Shown: piece by piece, positions 1-8,053 of the stretch
Numbering within the stretch: position 1 is the first letter of the stretch
Layout: every line of letters begins with the position of its first letter
NCBI GenBank assembly: GCA_903880655.1
Contig: CAIRQE010000109.1
Coordinates: 1 to 18,825 of the forward strand
Source: an uncultured bacterium
GTDB taxonomy: Bacteria > Patescibacteriota > Saccharimonadia > Saccharimonadales > CAIOMD01
Direction: 5' to 3'
Length of the DNA stretch: 18,825 nucleotides
The notes under the pieces: model-generated
What the model was told of the DNA's origin: nothing
Database searches by the model: none
Seen by the model: the letters and a program-made list of their open reading frames with translations, nothing else
Program-made: the position numbers and the translations under genes

Positions 1-1
1 G

Positions 2-964
2 TATGCAGAATTATCTGAAGCGGCTCTAGAACTAATTCCTCTCGATGAGCCAATTGCTGAATTTGAAGCAGAATGGGTAGCCGAAGAGGAAGAGGAAGAA
101 GTTGTCGTAGACCAAGCAGCATTTTTAGATGATGTTTCTGATGACTCAGTTCGTCTATATCTCAGAGAAATAGGTAAAATACCGCTTCTTACTTCCGAAC
201 AAGAGCTTAAACTTGCACATGAAGTTGTTTCTGGAGATAAACGAGCAAAAGACAAAATGGCCGAAGCAAATATGCGTTTGGTTGTTTCTATTGCCAAAAG
301 ATACGTTGGACGAGGTCTCGATTTACTTGATTTGATTCAAGAGGGTAATACTGGACTTCTAAGAGCAGTTGAAAAATTTGATCCTGATAAGGGATTCAAA
401 TTCAGTACCTATGCAACATGGTGGATTCGCCAGGCTATTACGCGAGCTATTGCTGATCAAGCGCGCACAATTCGTATTCCTGTTCACATGGTTGAAACCA
501 TCAACAAACTACTAAGAACACAACGAAGATTGACGCAAGAGCTTAATCGCGAACCAACCAATGAAGAAATAGCGAAAGAAATGGATATAGAAGTCGAAAA
601 AGTTGAACACATTATGAAGATTAAGCAGGATATTCATAGCCTTGACCAAAGCGTTAGGGATGACGAAGAAGATTCAGTTTTAGGAGACTTCGTCGAAGAT
701 GAAGATACCGTAACACCAGAAGAATCTGCCGCAAACCAACTCTTAAAAGAGCAGGTCAAAGATTTGCTTGGTAGTCTAAGTGAAAGAGAACAAAAAATTG
801 TTCGTTTGCGTTTTGGGCTTGAGGATGGCAAAAGCCATACACTCGAAGAGGTTGGCCAAGAGTTTAGCGTTACAAGAGAGAGAATTCGACAAATTGAAGC
901 TAAGGCGCTTGCTAAGCTTCGAAAACATAAAGATAGTAAGAAACTACTCGACTATATTCGTTAA
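2..964 (+). CDS. rpoD: RNA polymerase primary sigma factor (sigma-70/RpoD), 5' partial
   Basis: The reading frame is open from the window's left edge, so the N-terminus is missing; 320 codons are visible before the TAA. After a very acidic stretch (six consecutive Glu) comes region 1.2 (DDSVRLYLREIGKIPLLT). Then come region 2 with the core-binding and -10 recognition helices (NMRLVVSIAKRY, FKFSTYATWWIRQAITRAI), region 3 (IPVHMVETINKL) and region 4 with the -35 helix-turn-helix (VTRERIRQIEAKALAKLR), ending LDYIR. This is the complete set for a group 1 sigma factor, which directs RNA polymerase to housekeeping promoters such as the TTGAAA/TACAAT type seen elsewhere in this window. The first internal Met (257) lies inside region 2 and is not the true start. 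The next gene follows after 3 bases, so the two are probably co-transcribed. Confidence 0.96.
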   Translation, partial: YAELSEAALELIPLDEPIAEFEAEWVAEEEEEEVVVDQAAFLDDVSDDSVRLYLREIGKIPLLTSEQELKLAHEVVSGDKRAKDKMAEANMRLVVSIAKRYVGRGLDLLDLIQEGNTGLLRAVEKFDPDKGFKFSTYATWWIRQAITRAIADQARTIRIPVHMVETINKLLRTQRRLTQELNREPTNEEIAKEMDIEVEKVEHIMKIKQDIHSLDQSVRDDEEDSVLGDFVEDEDTVTPEESAANQLLKEQVKDLLGSLSEREQKIVRLRFGLEDGKSHTLEEVGQEFSVTRERIRQIEAKALAKLRKHKDSKKLLDYIR

Positions 965-967
965 TCT

Positions 968-1516
968 ATGATTATAGGTATTTCAGGAACCTTTAGTAGT
1001 GGAAAAGATACGCTTGCTGCGCATCTCGCTGAAGAGTTCGCGGTTCCAATCGTTAACACTGGAGACATAGTGAGGAGCGAAGCGTTGAAGCAGTTTGACT
1101 CAATTGAGCGACCTGTTTTACATGAAGTTGCCACTTTACTGCGTAAATCCCATGGTGGAGGCATTCTTGTAGAGCGCGCATTACTAGAAAAAGAAGACAA
1201 CGGCGTCATAATTACCGGTATTCGCTCGATGGGAGAAGCTAAAAAAGTCATTGAGCAAGCCGGTATTATGATTTTTATTGATGCCCCAATTGAAGTGCGT
1301 TACGAGAGAATGAAGCAACGAAACAGAGACCAAGAAACCACAATATCATTACAGGAATTTATAGCTCGCGAAGATGCTGAGCGAGCTTCAGGGGATAGGG
1401 ATGAAGATTTCAATATAGATGCAATAGAAAAAATAGCGCAAGTAAAGCTCATTAATCTTAAAGACCAAAACGCCCTTTTTTCTGAAGCTGACAGGAAACT
1501 AAAAGCACTTATTTAA
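968..1516 (+). CDS. P-loop nucleotide/dephospho-CoA kinase-like protein (AAA_18/UPF0200-type)
   Basis: A 182-residue protein with an N-terminal Walker A loop of the kinase type (GTFSSGKD, residues 7-14), an IITGIRSMGEAKKV segment (81-94), an IDAP strand (104-107) and an Arg-rich lid-like segment (RYERMKQRNR, 111-120). The layout resembles small nucleoside-monophosphate or dephospho-CoA kinases; the GIRS motif recalls the archaeal UPF0200 group. A kinase that phosphorylates a small metabolite is the likely role, but the substrate cannot be read from the sequence. The Met at 968 sits 3 bases after the rpoD stop and gives a start exactly at the first beta strand (MIIGISG). No clear Shine-Dalgarno is seen, so it may be translated by coupling with rpoD. 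Fold is fairly secure, specific activity is not. Confidence 0.7.
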   Translation: MIIGISGTFSSGKDTLAAHLAEEFAVPIVNTGDIVRSEALKQFDSIERPVLHEVATLLRKSHGGGILVERALLEKEDNGVIITGIRSMGEAKKVIEQAGIMIFIDAPIEVRYERMKQRNRDQETTISLQEFIAREDAERASGDRDEDFNIDAIEKIAQVKLINLKDQNALFSEADRKLKALI

Positions 1517-1535
1517 ATAACTCTAGTAGTAATAC

Positions 1536-1565
1536 TTGACAAAGTATTTATGCTTTGTTTATGCT
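1536..1565 (+). promoter_or_regulatory. Sigma-70 promoter for the membrane-anchored protein gene, with overlapping repeats
   Basis: A perfect TTGACA (1536-1541) is followed after 18 bases by TATGCT (1560-1565), a 4/6 match to the -10 consensus. The -35 box is embedded in a 7-bp inverted repeat (AATACTT 1531-1537, AAGTATT 1542-1548). The -10 lies on the second copy of a direct repeat, TTTATGCT (1547-1554 and 1558-1565), whose copies are 11 bp apart. A Shine-Dalgarno AAAGGG (1623-1628) sits 5 bases before the ATG. The repeats could be an operator. Confidence 0.6.
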
Positions 1566-1633
1566 GTAGGTATTAGAAGCGACGGTGGTTGCTAGAAAAA
1601 ATTAAAATTTATTTTTAAAACAAAAGGGAAAAA

Positions 1634-2824
1634 ATGGACATCAATTTTAGGCGTCCAGCGTATCACGGTGTTGATGCGCAACTTTTAGCAGTTCAGGAAA
1701 TTGCTACGCCAAACATACAAACAAATGAAATACAAACAGCGGTAAATGAATCGATCACTGGTGTTATTCCTAAAAGACTTCCGGAACCGATTAACTTTGA
1801 ATTAAATGCTCGCTTGTATCGAAGAAAATTATTGGCAGAGCGTTGGTCGAGAAGACTTAGCATTGTTATGTATGGTTTGCTTGCGTTGGCTGTTATTTTA
1901 GCCGTGGTTGGCTTTTATGTTGATCATATATACCGGGGCAGAGCACTTCCTTATAGTTATGTTGGCTCAGTGGCTATTGGTGGCATGAGTGAAGCGCAAG
2001 TAGTCACCGCATTACGCCAACAAGAATCTCAATTAACTATTCGTTTCACTGATGGCGGGCTAACGACAACTGTTCCAGTTTCTAAACTAGGCATCGAATT
2101 CAATATTCAACAATTAGCAGATCAGATAACGCACCACTCCTTTAATCCTTTCTATTATCTTTCAGTTCATCACTTCACGGCGAGCCCAAACTTTACCGGT
2201 AATCAGCTATCTCAATTCTTGAATCAGTACGTAAATAATACTAAAACCGCTCCTGAGAATGCTGTAATCATAAAGACTAAGTCGGGTTTGGCAATTCAAC
2301 CAGAGCTTCAAGGCTTTCAGGCAAACATAGACTATCTTTCAAAAAATATACTTTCCAAAACAGCAGATTTTTCGAACCCAACCATTAATGTAAATACGGT
2401 CACTACAAATCCGCAGATATATAGATCAGATCTAGCCGAACAACTAAGTGAAGGGAATGCTCTTTTAAAGAACCCTGTAACGATTAAATATAGGAATACC
2501 GTTATAACACCTTCGCTCAAGGATAAGTTGGATTGGCTACAAATTACACAAGTACCTGGTACGACAAGTGATTCGCTTACGTTCACTCCCGCGCTTGTTA
2601 GAGCCTATGTCCTTGCTCAGGCAAATAAGTTTCAGCAACATATTTCATCTTCTAGCGCACAGTTGCCAGGTCAAACTGTGTCGACCTACCAGGGAACGGT
2701 GATTAATAATATTGATGATGTAACAAACCAAATCGTTCAGGCCATGAACAGTAGTACTCCTGCTGCCGTGACGTTCACTGCTTCACAGCAAACATACAAC
2801 GCCCTCACACCAGCCTCACAGTAA
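1634..2824 (+). CDS. Membrane-anchored protein with VanW/PG_binding_4-type repeats, no catalytic domain
   Basis: A 396-residue protein. Residues 1-75 are hydrophilic and end with basic residues (WSRRLS). One transmembrane helix follows (about 76-96), so the rest is probably extracytoplasmic. The outer part begins with YSYVGSVAIGGMSEAQVVTAL (about 108-128), the hallmark opening of the putative peptidoglycan-binding domain PF12229 found before VanW or L,D-transpeptidase domains. A second related segment is near the C-terminus (GTVINNIDDVTNQIVQAM). The protein then stops after a Thr/Ser-rich end, with no YkuD Cys motif and no VanW domain, and no continuation in other frames before polA. A role in cell-wall or surface contact is inferred. 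It has its own promoter and SD, and polA starts about 40 bases downstream from a separate promoter. Confidence 0.65.
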   Translation: MDINFRRPAYHGVDAQLLAVQEIATPNIQTNEIQTAVNESITGVIPKRLPEPINFELNARLYRRKLLAERWSRRLSIVMYGLLALAVILAVVGFYVDHIYRGRALPYSYVGSVAIGGMSEAQVVTALRQQESQLTIRFTDGGLTTTVPVSKLGIEFNIQQLADQITHHSFNPFYYLSVHHFTASPNFTGNQLSQFLNQYVNNTKTAPENAVIIKTKSGLAIQPELQGFQANIDYLSKNILSKTADFSNPTINVNTVTTNPQIYRSDLAEQLSEGNALLKNPVTIKYRNTVITPSLKDKLDWLQITQVPGTTSDSLTFTPALVRAYVLAQANKFQQHISSSSAQLPGQTVSTYQGTVINNIDDVTNQIVQAMNSSTPAAVTFTASQQTYNALTPASQ

Positions 2825-2830
2825 CTCCAG

Positions 2831-2859
2831 GGGACAATTTTAAGCTGTTGTCGTATACT
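2831..2859 (+). promoter_or_regulatory. polA promoter predicting a leaderless mRNA
   Basis: GGGACA (2831-2836, 4/6 match to -35) and TATACT (2854-2859, 5/6 match to -10) are 17 bases apart. Only 5 bases separate the -10 box from the GTG start codon at 2865, so the transcript should begin at or next to the start codon. No Shine-Dalgarno could be transcribed from this promoter. Confidence 0.6.
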
Positions 2860-2864
2860 TAAAA

Positions 2865-5519
2865 GTGTACAACAGTGAGGTACCCCAAATAGCAAGCAAT
2901 ATTCCGAGTAAAAGATTAGTCCTCATAGACGGTAAAAGTATCTTTTATCGAGGCTACTATGCTATGCCTAATCTCAGCACACAAGATGGCACTCCAACGG
3001 GTGGCGTGTATGGATTTGCGACACTTAGTCTGGAAGTTATTAAGCGGCTAAAGCCAGATTATGTTGCAGTTGCATGGGATAAACCGAAAACAAATATTAG
3101 AAAACGACTAGAACTTTATCCTGCATATAAAGCAGGACGAAAACCAGCTCCAGCAGATTTTTATGCGCAAATTCCCATACTTCACGAGCTCTTGGATTCA
3201 TTGGGCTGGCCACTCTATGAGCTTGATGATTATGAGGCAGATGATATCATTGCAGGTCTTGCCAAGAAAGCCGATGCCGAGGGTGATATCGAAACATTCA
3301 TTATTACCAGTGATATGGATGCACTACAGTGCTTGAGTAGCCATACCAAAGCATATTTACTTAAAAAAGGTCTCAGTAATATAGAGGAGTTTCATCCTGA
3401 AAGCTTTGAGAAAAAATATGGCCTTAAGACAGAACAGTTTTTAGATTTAAAAGCACTTCAAGGCGATAACAGCGACAATATACCCGGTGTTCCAGGAATT
3501 GGCATTAAAACTGCTACTGAGCTGCTTCAAAAATATGAAACACTTGATGGAATTTATGAAAATGTTGAGCTGATTAGCGGCTCGGCTCACGACAAACTAG
3601 TAAAAGGTAAAGAGTCTGCTTATTTAAGTAAGCAGATCGCGACACTTTTTATTGATGCTCCAATTCCACTGGACTTGAAAAAGATGGATGTTCATAATTT
3701 TGACTTACAGCGATTAAGAGAAAATTTACAGAAACTTGAGTTTCGGGCAATATTACGCCAACTTGATGACATTGAGGTTCCCGTATCAAATGAACCTACT
3801 GTCACTGATTCTGAATTTCAACAGGGTTCCCCAAAACCTATTCCTACATTAGCGATTGTGGCTCCAAGTAAAAACTTTTTTGCAGAAGCAAAAGAAGTAT
3901 ATATTTATGCACGGAGTAACCAAAAGCAGGGAAAGGGTCCTCTGTTTATTGTTGCCGGAACGGATAAGGGTGTTACGATTTTAACGAAAGAAGATCATTC
4001 CTTCATTCAGGAAGTATGCAAGAAACCTTTAGTTGGCTATGATCTCAAGAAATCCCTAAAAACACTTATTGAAGTAGGCGGTGAAGATTTTGTCGTCGGG
4101 CACGACGTACAAGTCGGAGCTTTTTTGCTCAATTCACTTGATAGGGCGCTAAGCCTACAGGAAATCGCTGAACGTGAACACATAGCGATTGAAGACTTAA
4201 GTGACGTACCTAACGAAGATATAGGTGAGTTTGCTGCTCAATACATTTCTGGGCTCATTGAAATGACGAAAAAACAGCGAGAGGATATAGAAAAACTTCC
4301 GAAACTTGCAAAACTTGCCGAGGAAATCGAATGGCCTTCTATACCAATCCTTGCGAAGATGGAGAAAAAAGGAATTTTACTTGATACAGATTATTTAGCA
4401 AAAATGTCCGTTGTTTTGGAAGACAAAATAAGTGATCTTGAACAAACAATTTATGGATTCGCTGAAGAAGAATTTAACATTTCAAGTCCTCAGCAGTTAG
4501 CTAAGATTTTGTTTGAAACAATGAAACTACCAAGTAAAGGAATTAAGAAGGGTAAAACTGGCTTCAGCACCGCTGCTAATGAACTTGAAAAATTGCGCTT
4601 ACTCCATCCCGTGATTGACTGTATTAGTAGCTACCGTGAATATACAAAATTAAAAAGTACTTATGTAGATGCTTTGCCCGGGCAGATTGATGAAGAAAAC
4701 AGGGTGCACACCACCTTCAATCTTACCGTTGCGCAAACGGGTAGGCTCAGTAGCACTGACCCTAACTTGCAAAATATTCCGGTCCGAAGCGAACTTGGTA
4801 AAACTATTCGAACGGCTTTTGTTGCTGACGAGGGATGTTTGTTTGTAAGCGCGGACTATAGCCAATTCGAGTTACGGCTTGCAGCAGTAATGGCGAATGA
4901 TAGTGACATGATCGAAGTATTTAATAACGGTGAAGATATTCACGTTAGAACAGCATCCGAAATATATGGCATTGCACTAGAAGATGTTACGAACGAGCAG
5001 CGTAGTGCGGCTAAAACAATTAATTTCGGCATTCTTTATGGAATGAGTCCGCACGGACTCGCCGCAGCTACGGGAATGTCATATGAAGAAGCCAAAGATT
5101 TCATTGATCGATATTTTTCTACCCGTAAACCACTCGTAGACTATATAGAATCACTGCGCGAAAAAGCTAAAGTTAAGGGTTATGTTGAAACACTCTACGG
5201 ACGCATTCGTCCAACACCAGATGTAAACGCACAAAATTTTATCGTACGAGAAGCAGCGCTAAGGCAGGCGGTGAATATGCCTATACAAGGAACCGAAGCG
5301 GATATTATGAAGCTTGCTATGAAAAAAGTTGAAGAACTTTTGCCGAAAGATTGCCATCAGTTACTGCAAATTCATGACAGCATATTAGTTGAATGCCCAG
5401 TAGATAAGAGAGAAGCGGTGGAGACTATCCTTAAAGAATCTATGGAACAAATCGCTCCAAAACTAGGAATTAAGTTACTCGTAGAAGTACATGCAGGAAA
5501 GAATTGGGGAGAGTTGTAA
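2865..5519 (+). CDS. polA: DNA polymerase I
   Basis: An 884-residue family A polymerase of normal length. Residues about 17-310 form the 5'-3' exonuclease/FEN domain (VLIDGKSIFYRGYYA, YEADDIIAGLA, QGDNSDNIPGVPGIG). The middle 3'-5' exonuclease-like domain keeps VGYDLKKSLK and HDVQVGAFLLNS but has no visible DxE motif, so proofreading is probably absent, as in Bacillus Pol I. The polymerase domain has motif A (SADYSQFELRLAA), motif B (RSAAKTINFGILYG) and motif C (QIHDSILVE). Motif C normally reads HDE; here the second acidic residue is Ser839. It would act in Okazaki-fragment processing and repair gap filling. GTG 2865 is the only sensible start, placing the first beta strand (KRLVLIDG) at residue 17. 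dut begins before its stop, so the two form an operon. Confidence 0.96.
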   Translation: MYNSEVPQIASNIPSKRLVLIDGKSIFYRGYYAMPNLSTQDGTPTGGVYGFATLSLEVIKRLKPDYVAVAWDKPKTNIRKRLELYPAYKAGRKPAPADFYAQIPILHELLDSLGWPLYELDDYEADDIIAGLAKKADAEGDIETFIITSDMDALQCLSSHTKAYLLKKGLSNIEEFHPESFEKKYGLKTEQFLDLKALQGDNSDNIPGVPGIGIKTATELLQKYETLDGIYENVELISGSAHDKLVKGKESAYLSKQIATLFIDAPIPLDLKKMDVHNFDLQRLRENLQKLEFRAILRQLDDIEVPVSNEPTVTDSEFQQGSPKPIPTLAIVAPSKNFFAEAKEVYIYARSNQKQGKGPLFIVAGTDKGVTILTKEDHSFIQEVCKKPLVGYDLKKSLKTLIEVGGEDFVVGHDVQVGAFLLNSLDRALSLQEIAEREHIAIEDLSDVPNEDIGEFAAQYISGLIEMTKKQREDIEKLPKLAKLAEEIEWPSIPILAKMEKKGILLDTDYLAKMSVVLEDKISDLEQTIYGFAEEEFNISSPQQLAKILFETMKLPSKGIKKGKTGFSTAANELEKLRLLHPVIDCISSYREYTKLKSTYVDALPGQIDEENRVHTTFNLTVAQTGRLSSTDPNLQNIPVRSELGKTIRTAFVADEGCLFVSADYSQFELRLAAVMANDSDMIEVFNNGEDIHVRTASEIYGIALEDVTNEQRSAAKTINFGILYGMSPHGLAAATGMSYEEAKDFIDRYFSTRKPLVDYIESLREKAKVKGYVETLYGRIRPTPDVNAQNFIVREAALRQAVNMPIQGTEADIMKLAMKKVEELLPKDCHQLLQIHDSILVECPVDKREAVETILKESMEQIAPKLGIKLLVEVHAGKNWGEL

Positions 5520-5962
5520 TTAAAATAAAAATTAAAAAATTCAAAGATACCGCACAGATTCCTTTTTTTCAGACAAAAGGAAGCAGCGGGGCAGACTTGC
5601 ATGCCGCTATTGATAGCCCAATGGAAATCAAGCCAATGCAAAGAGTTCTTATCCCCTCTGGAATTGGTTTAGAAATTCCCGAGGGCTACGAGATTCAAGT
5701 GCGGGCGCGGAGCGGGCTCGCCTATAAAAAAGGACTTTCGCTTGTAAACGGTCTTGGCACTATCGATGCTGATTATAGGGGTGAAATTAGTGTCATTGCT
5801 ATAAATCTTGGTGATGAAACGATAACCATAGAACCCGATGAACGCATCGCACAAATTATTTGTATAAAGACTGAACAATTTGAATTTGAAGAAACCACTG
5901 ATTTATCTGCTTCTGACAGAGGCGATAAAGGTTTTGGAAGTACTGGCTCGCAGAAGGTTTAG
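5504..5962 (+). CDS. dut: dUTP diphosphatase (trimeric dUTPase)
   Basis: A 152-residue protein of normal family length that hydrolyses dUTP to dUMP and pyrophosphate, limiting uracil in DNA and feeding dTMP synthesis. All five trimeric dUTPase motifs are visible: GSSGADLHA (26-34), RARSGLAY (67-74), GTIDADYRGEI (85-95), DERIAQI (112-118) and the C-terminal P-loop-like RGDKGFGSTG (139-148), where the usual second Gly of RGxGGFGSTG is Lys. The start is uncertain. TTG 5504, with AGGAAA 5 bases upstream, overlaps the end of polA by 16 bases; an ATT at 5519 behind GGGGAG is a less likely alternative. Its stop overlaps the end of the minus-strand gene that follows. Confidence 0.93.
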   Translation: MGRVVIKIKIKKFKDTAQIPFFQTKGSSGADLHAAIDSPMEIKPMQRVLIPSGIGLEIPEGYEIQVRARSGLAYKKGLSLVNGLGTIDADYRGEISVIAINLGDETITIEPDERIAQIICIKTEQFEFEETTDLSASDRGDKGFGSTGSQKV

Positions 5963-6198
5963 TAAGCGATTCGAATAACTAACTTTTGCGTTAGCCCACA
6001 GCGCATTTGAATATCTGTAATGCGCATTCGCAGTTCTGAGGCGATAATGCCGTTCGGAACCTTAAGCCATATACAATCATTTTTGATACTTATTTCAGGC
6101 AAAAAATTAAAAAGATTTTGACAGTATTCCCTAAGCGCGGCAATTTCGGTCGGTTCATCTAGGTTTTTGCTTGCAAGCAGATCTTTTATACTCTCCAT
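5959..6198 (-). CDS. Small DciA/DUF721-like protein
   Basis: A 79-residue protein beginning MESIKDLLASK. Its C-terminal half (IWLKVPNGIIASELRMRITDI, then KLVIRIAY) fits the pattern of the DUF721/DciA KH-like domain: beta strand, Ala-Ser-Glu-Leu-Arg helix, final strand. DciA-type proteins load or assist the replicative helicase in bacteria lacking DnaC, which would suit the replication/repair neighbours, but the match is by eye and short. I prefer the Met at 6198 to the in-frame Met at 6252: it lies exactly 6 bases after a -10-like TACTGT, and the upstream 18 codons would overlap the mutM start and look non-conserved. The gene lies between dut (convergent, stops overlapping by 4 bases) and mutM (divergent). 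Confidence 0.5.
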   Translation of the reverse strand: MESIKDLLASKNLDEPTEIAALREYCQNLFNFLPEISIKNDCIWLKVPNGIIASELRMRITDIQMRCGLTQKLVIRIAY

Positions 6199-6204
6199 AC
6201 ACTT

Positions 6205-6233
6205 ACAGTAATTCTTTTCTTTCAAGGAGTAAA
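6205..6233 (-). promoter_or_regulatory. Weak promoter for the DciA-like gene, leaderless spacing
   Basis: On the minus strand TTTACT (6228-6233, 4/6) and TACTGT (6205-6210, 3/6) are 17 bases apart, and exactly 6 bases separate the -10 box from the ATG at 6198. The boxes are poor, but the spacing is that of other leaderless starts in the window. Confidence 0.35.
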
Positions 6234-6239
6234 GAGCGT

Positions 6240-6245
6240 TACAAT
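6240..6245 (+). promoter_or_regulatory. mutM -10 box, leaderless spacing
   Basis: TACAAT (5/6) ends 6 bases before the ATG at 6252, so +1 would be the A of the start codon. I see no good -35 at 17 bases. The AAGGAG at 6224-6229 is 22 bases from the ATG, too far to act as a Shine-Dalgarno, and would lie upstream of the transcript start. A second TACAAT (6248-6253) overlaps the start codon. Confidence 0.5.
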
Positions 6246-6251
6246 AGTACA

Positions 6252-7136
6252 ATGCCAGAATTACCTGAAGTGGAAACAGTGCGAACGGGACTAAGCAGAT
6301 TGATTATAGATAAAAATATAATCAGTGTAGATTTTGATACCCCAAAAAGTTTTCCAAATACGAATGCCGACATTGAGCGTTTTCTTTTGAATACACATTT
6401 TATTGCAATAAGACGTCGCGGCAAGGTACTTATGCTCGATTTATCTTCCGGATACAGTCTAATGGTACATCTGAAAATGACTGGCCAACTTGTCTATAGG
6501 GGAGAAGAATCATTTGGTGCAGGACACCCAAATGATAGTTTGATTGGCGTGCTCCCTGACAAGTCGACAAGAGTTACCATACTGCTCGATAATGGCGGAA
6601 CACTCTTTTTTAATGATCAAAGAAAGTTTGGTTGGATGCGGTTACTGCCAACAGCCATTATTCCCGACGAGCCTTTTATGATGAAGCTTGGCCCGGAGCC
6701 ACTTGAAGAGAGCTTCAACTTTAGTACATTCGCCGCGCAGCTTAAGCGGCGGCAAAATACTAGTATCAAAGCCGCCCTGCTTGATCAGACGGTGCTGGCG
6801 GGCGTGGGTAATATTTATGCTGATGAGACTCTTTTTGCTGCAAAAATCCACCCTAAGTCGATCGTGAAATTTGTCCCCAGGACAAAATTAAAACTTCTTC
6901 ATACAGCCATTAAAGAAATACTCCTTTTTAGTATAGAAAAGGGTGGATCAACCGATAGAAATTATGTTAATGCGGAGGGTAAAAGGGGTAGTTATATCGA
7001 TTTTGCCAAAGTCTTTAGGAAAGAAAATATGCCTTGTCCTGTTTGCGGGCATGCGATAATAAAGATACGCGTTGCGGGGAGGGGCACACATGTTTGTGTG
7101 CACTGCCAAAAGCTCTATAAGGAAACAGTAAAATGA
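6252..7136 (+). CDS. mutM: Formamidopyrimidine-DNA glycosylase (Fpg/MutM)
   Basis: A 294-residue bifunctional glycosylase/AP lyase that excises 8-oxoguanine and ring-opened purines. The start must be the ATG at 6252, because the mature N-terminus PELPEVETV carries the catalytic Pro (residue 2 of the ORF) and Glu3; an upstream in-frame Met at 6171 would bury it. Lys58 in RRRGK matches the conserved beta-hairpin lysine. NDQRKFGW, the helix-two-turn-helix QTVLAGVGNIYADE and the C-terminal zinc finger (CPVC...CVHC) are all present. A roughly 20-residue insertion (around SFGAGHPNDSLIGVLPDKS) precedes the TRV strand. The TGA stop shares bases with the holA ATG (ATGA), so the two are translationally coupled. 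The TGA also shows that UGA is a stop in this organism. Confidence 0.96.
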   Translation: MPELPEVETVRTGLSRLIIDKNIISVDFDTPKSFPNTNADIERFLLNTHFIAIRRRGKVLMLDLSSGYSLMVHLKMTGQLVYRGEESFGAGHPNDSLIGVLPDKSTRVTILLDNGGTLFFNDQRKFGWMRLLPTAIIPDEPFMMKLGPEPLEESFNFSTFAAQLKRRQNTSIKAALLDQTVLAGVGNIYADETLFAAKIHPKSIVKFVPRTKLKLLHTAIKEILLFSIEKGGSTDRNYVNAEGKRGSYIDFAKVFRKENMPCPVCGHAIIKIRVAGRGTHVCVHCQKLYKETVK

Positions 7137-8053
7137 TCTATTCATATTTTGGAAATAATAAATTTTTAAAGGACGAGCTGATAAAGAAGCTCGTTGCTGA
7201 TTTTGAAAAAGAGCACACCACTCTGGCGATTGATCATTTTAATGGCGAAGAAATGAGTAAAGAAGCAGTAATAGATGCACTGAGCACTGCTCCTTTTTTA
7301 ACAGAAAAAAAGATGGTTATTATAAAGCAGCTGGGGTCTAATAAAGAATTGAGCGACAAGATAGTTAGTTTGCTTGAAATGACAGCTGACACAACTGATC
7401 TCGTGCTTATAGAGAATAATTTCGATACTAAGTCCACGCTACACAATTATCTAAAAAAGCACGCTTCGTTTTCAAATAGCAAAGAACTTGATGAGCGCCA
7501 GTTAGCTCAGTGGGCGCAAGAGTATGCAAAAAAATTAGGTGCCGCACTGAGCGCGACAAATGCACTATTTCTCGTTGATAGAATCGGACGCAATCAATTA
7601 AAGGTCGCACATGAACTGGATAAGCTGGCACTTTTTAGTAAAGAAATAACAAAAGAGGGAATTGAGCAGCTTGTCGACTTCACGCCACATAGTCTAATTT
7701 TCGCAATGCTTGATGCAGCGCTTAGTGGTGATCTGGCCAAGATGTTGAATTATTATGAAGAACAGAAGATGCAGGGTACCGAACCACTTGCACTACTCGG
7801 GATGATAACCTGGCAACTACATAATCTTGCGTTAACGCAAGCGGGGGCAGGGCTTTCGGTGGATGAAATAACATCTAAAACAAAGCTAAAACCTTATTCA
7901 ATTCAAAAAAACCAAGCAAGCCTACGCTCGATCAGCCGCAATACGCTAATTTCATATATCGATAAAGCAATCGAAGTCGATAAGAAAATAAAAACAAGCT
8001 CCGTTGATCATGATGATGCAATACGGAACTTGCTTGTTTCTTTTGCTAGGTAA
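7133..8053 (+). CDS. holA: DNA polymerase III, delta subunit
   Basis: A 306-residue protein matching HolA, the clamp-loader subunit that opens the sliding clamp. The N-terminus MIYSYFGNNKFLKDELIKKL matches the family's opening strand and helix without a functional P-loop, as expected for delta. FNGEEMSKEAVIDALSTAPFLTEKKMVIIKQL is the typical domain I segment. The C-terminal collar region contains LALLGMITWQLHNLALTQAG and KPYSIQKNQASLRSISRNTL. Sequence conservation in this family is low, but length, order and the FxTEKKMVIIK-type motif fit. The ATG overlaps the mutM stop by 4 bases, with AAGGA 9 bases upstream. The TAA directly abuts the rpsT stop on the other strand. Confidence 0.88.
   Translation: MIYSYFGNNKFLKDELIKKLVADFEKEHTTLAIDHFNGEEMSKEAVIDALSTAPFLTEKKMVIIKQLGSNKELSDKIVSLLEMTADTTDLVLIENNFDTKSTLHNYLKKHASFSNSKELDERQLAQWAQEYAKKLGAALSATNALFLVDRIGRNQLKVAHELDKLALFSKEITKEGIEQLVDFTPHSLIFAMLDAALSGDLAKMLNYYEEQKMQGTEPLALLGMITWQLHNLALTQAGAGLSVDEITSKTKLKPYSIQKNQASLRSISRNTLISYIDKAIEVDKKIKTSSVDHDDAIRNLLVSFAR

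Noticed and set aside
6224..6229. AAGGAG as the Shine-Dalgarno of mutM.
   Set aside because: It is 22 bases from the ATG and upstream of the predicted transcription start; no start codon lies at a proper distance.
6171..6251. N-terminal extension of MutM from an upstream in-frame Met.
   Set aside because: MutM needs Pro as the residue after Met for catalysis, and a -10 box lies just before the ATG at 6252.
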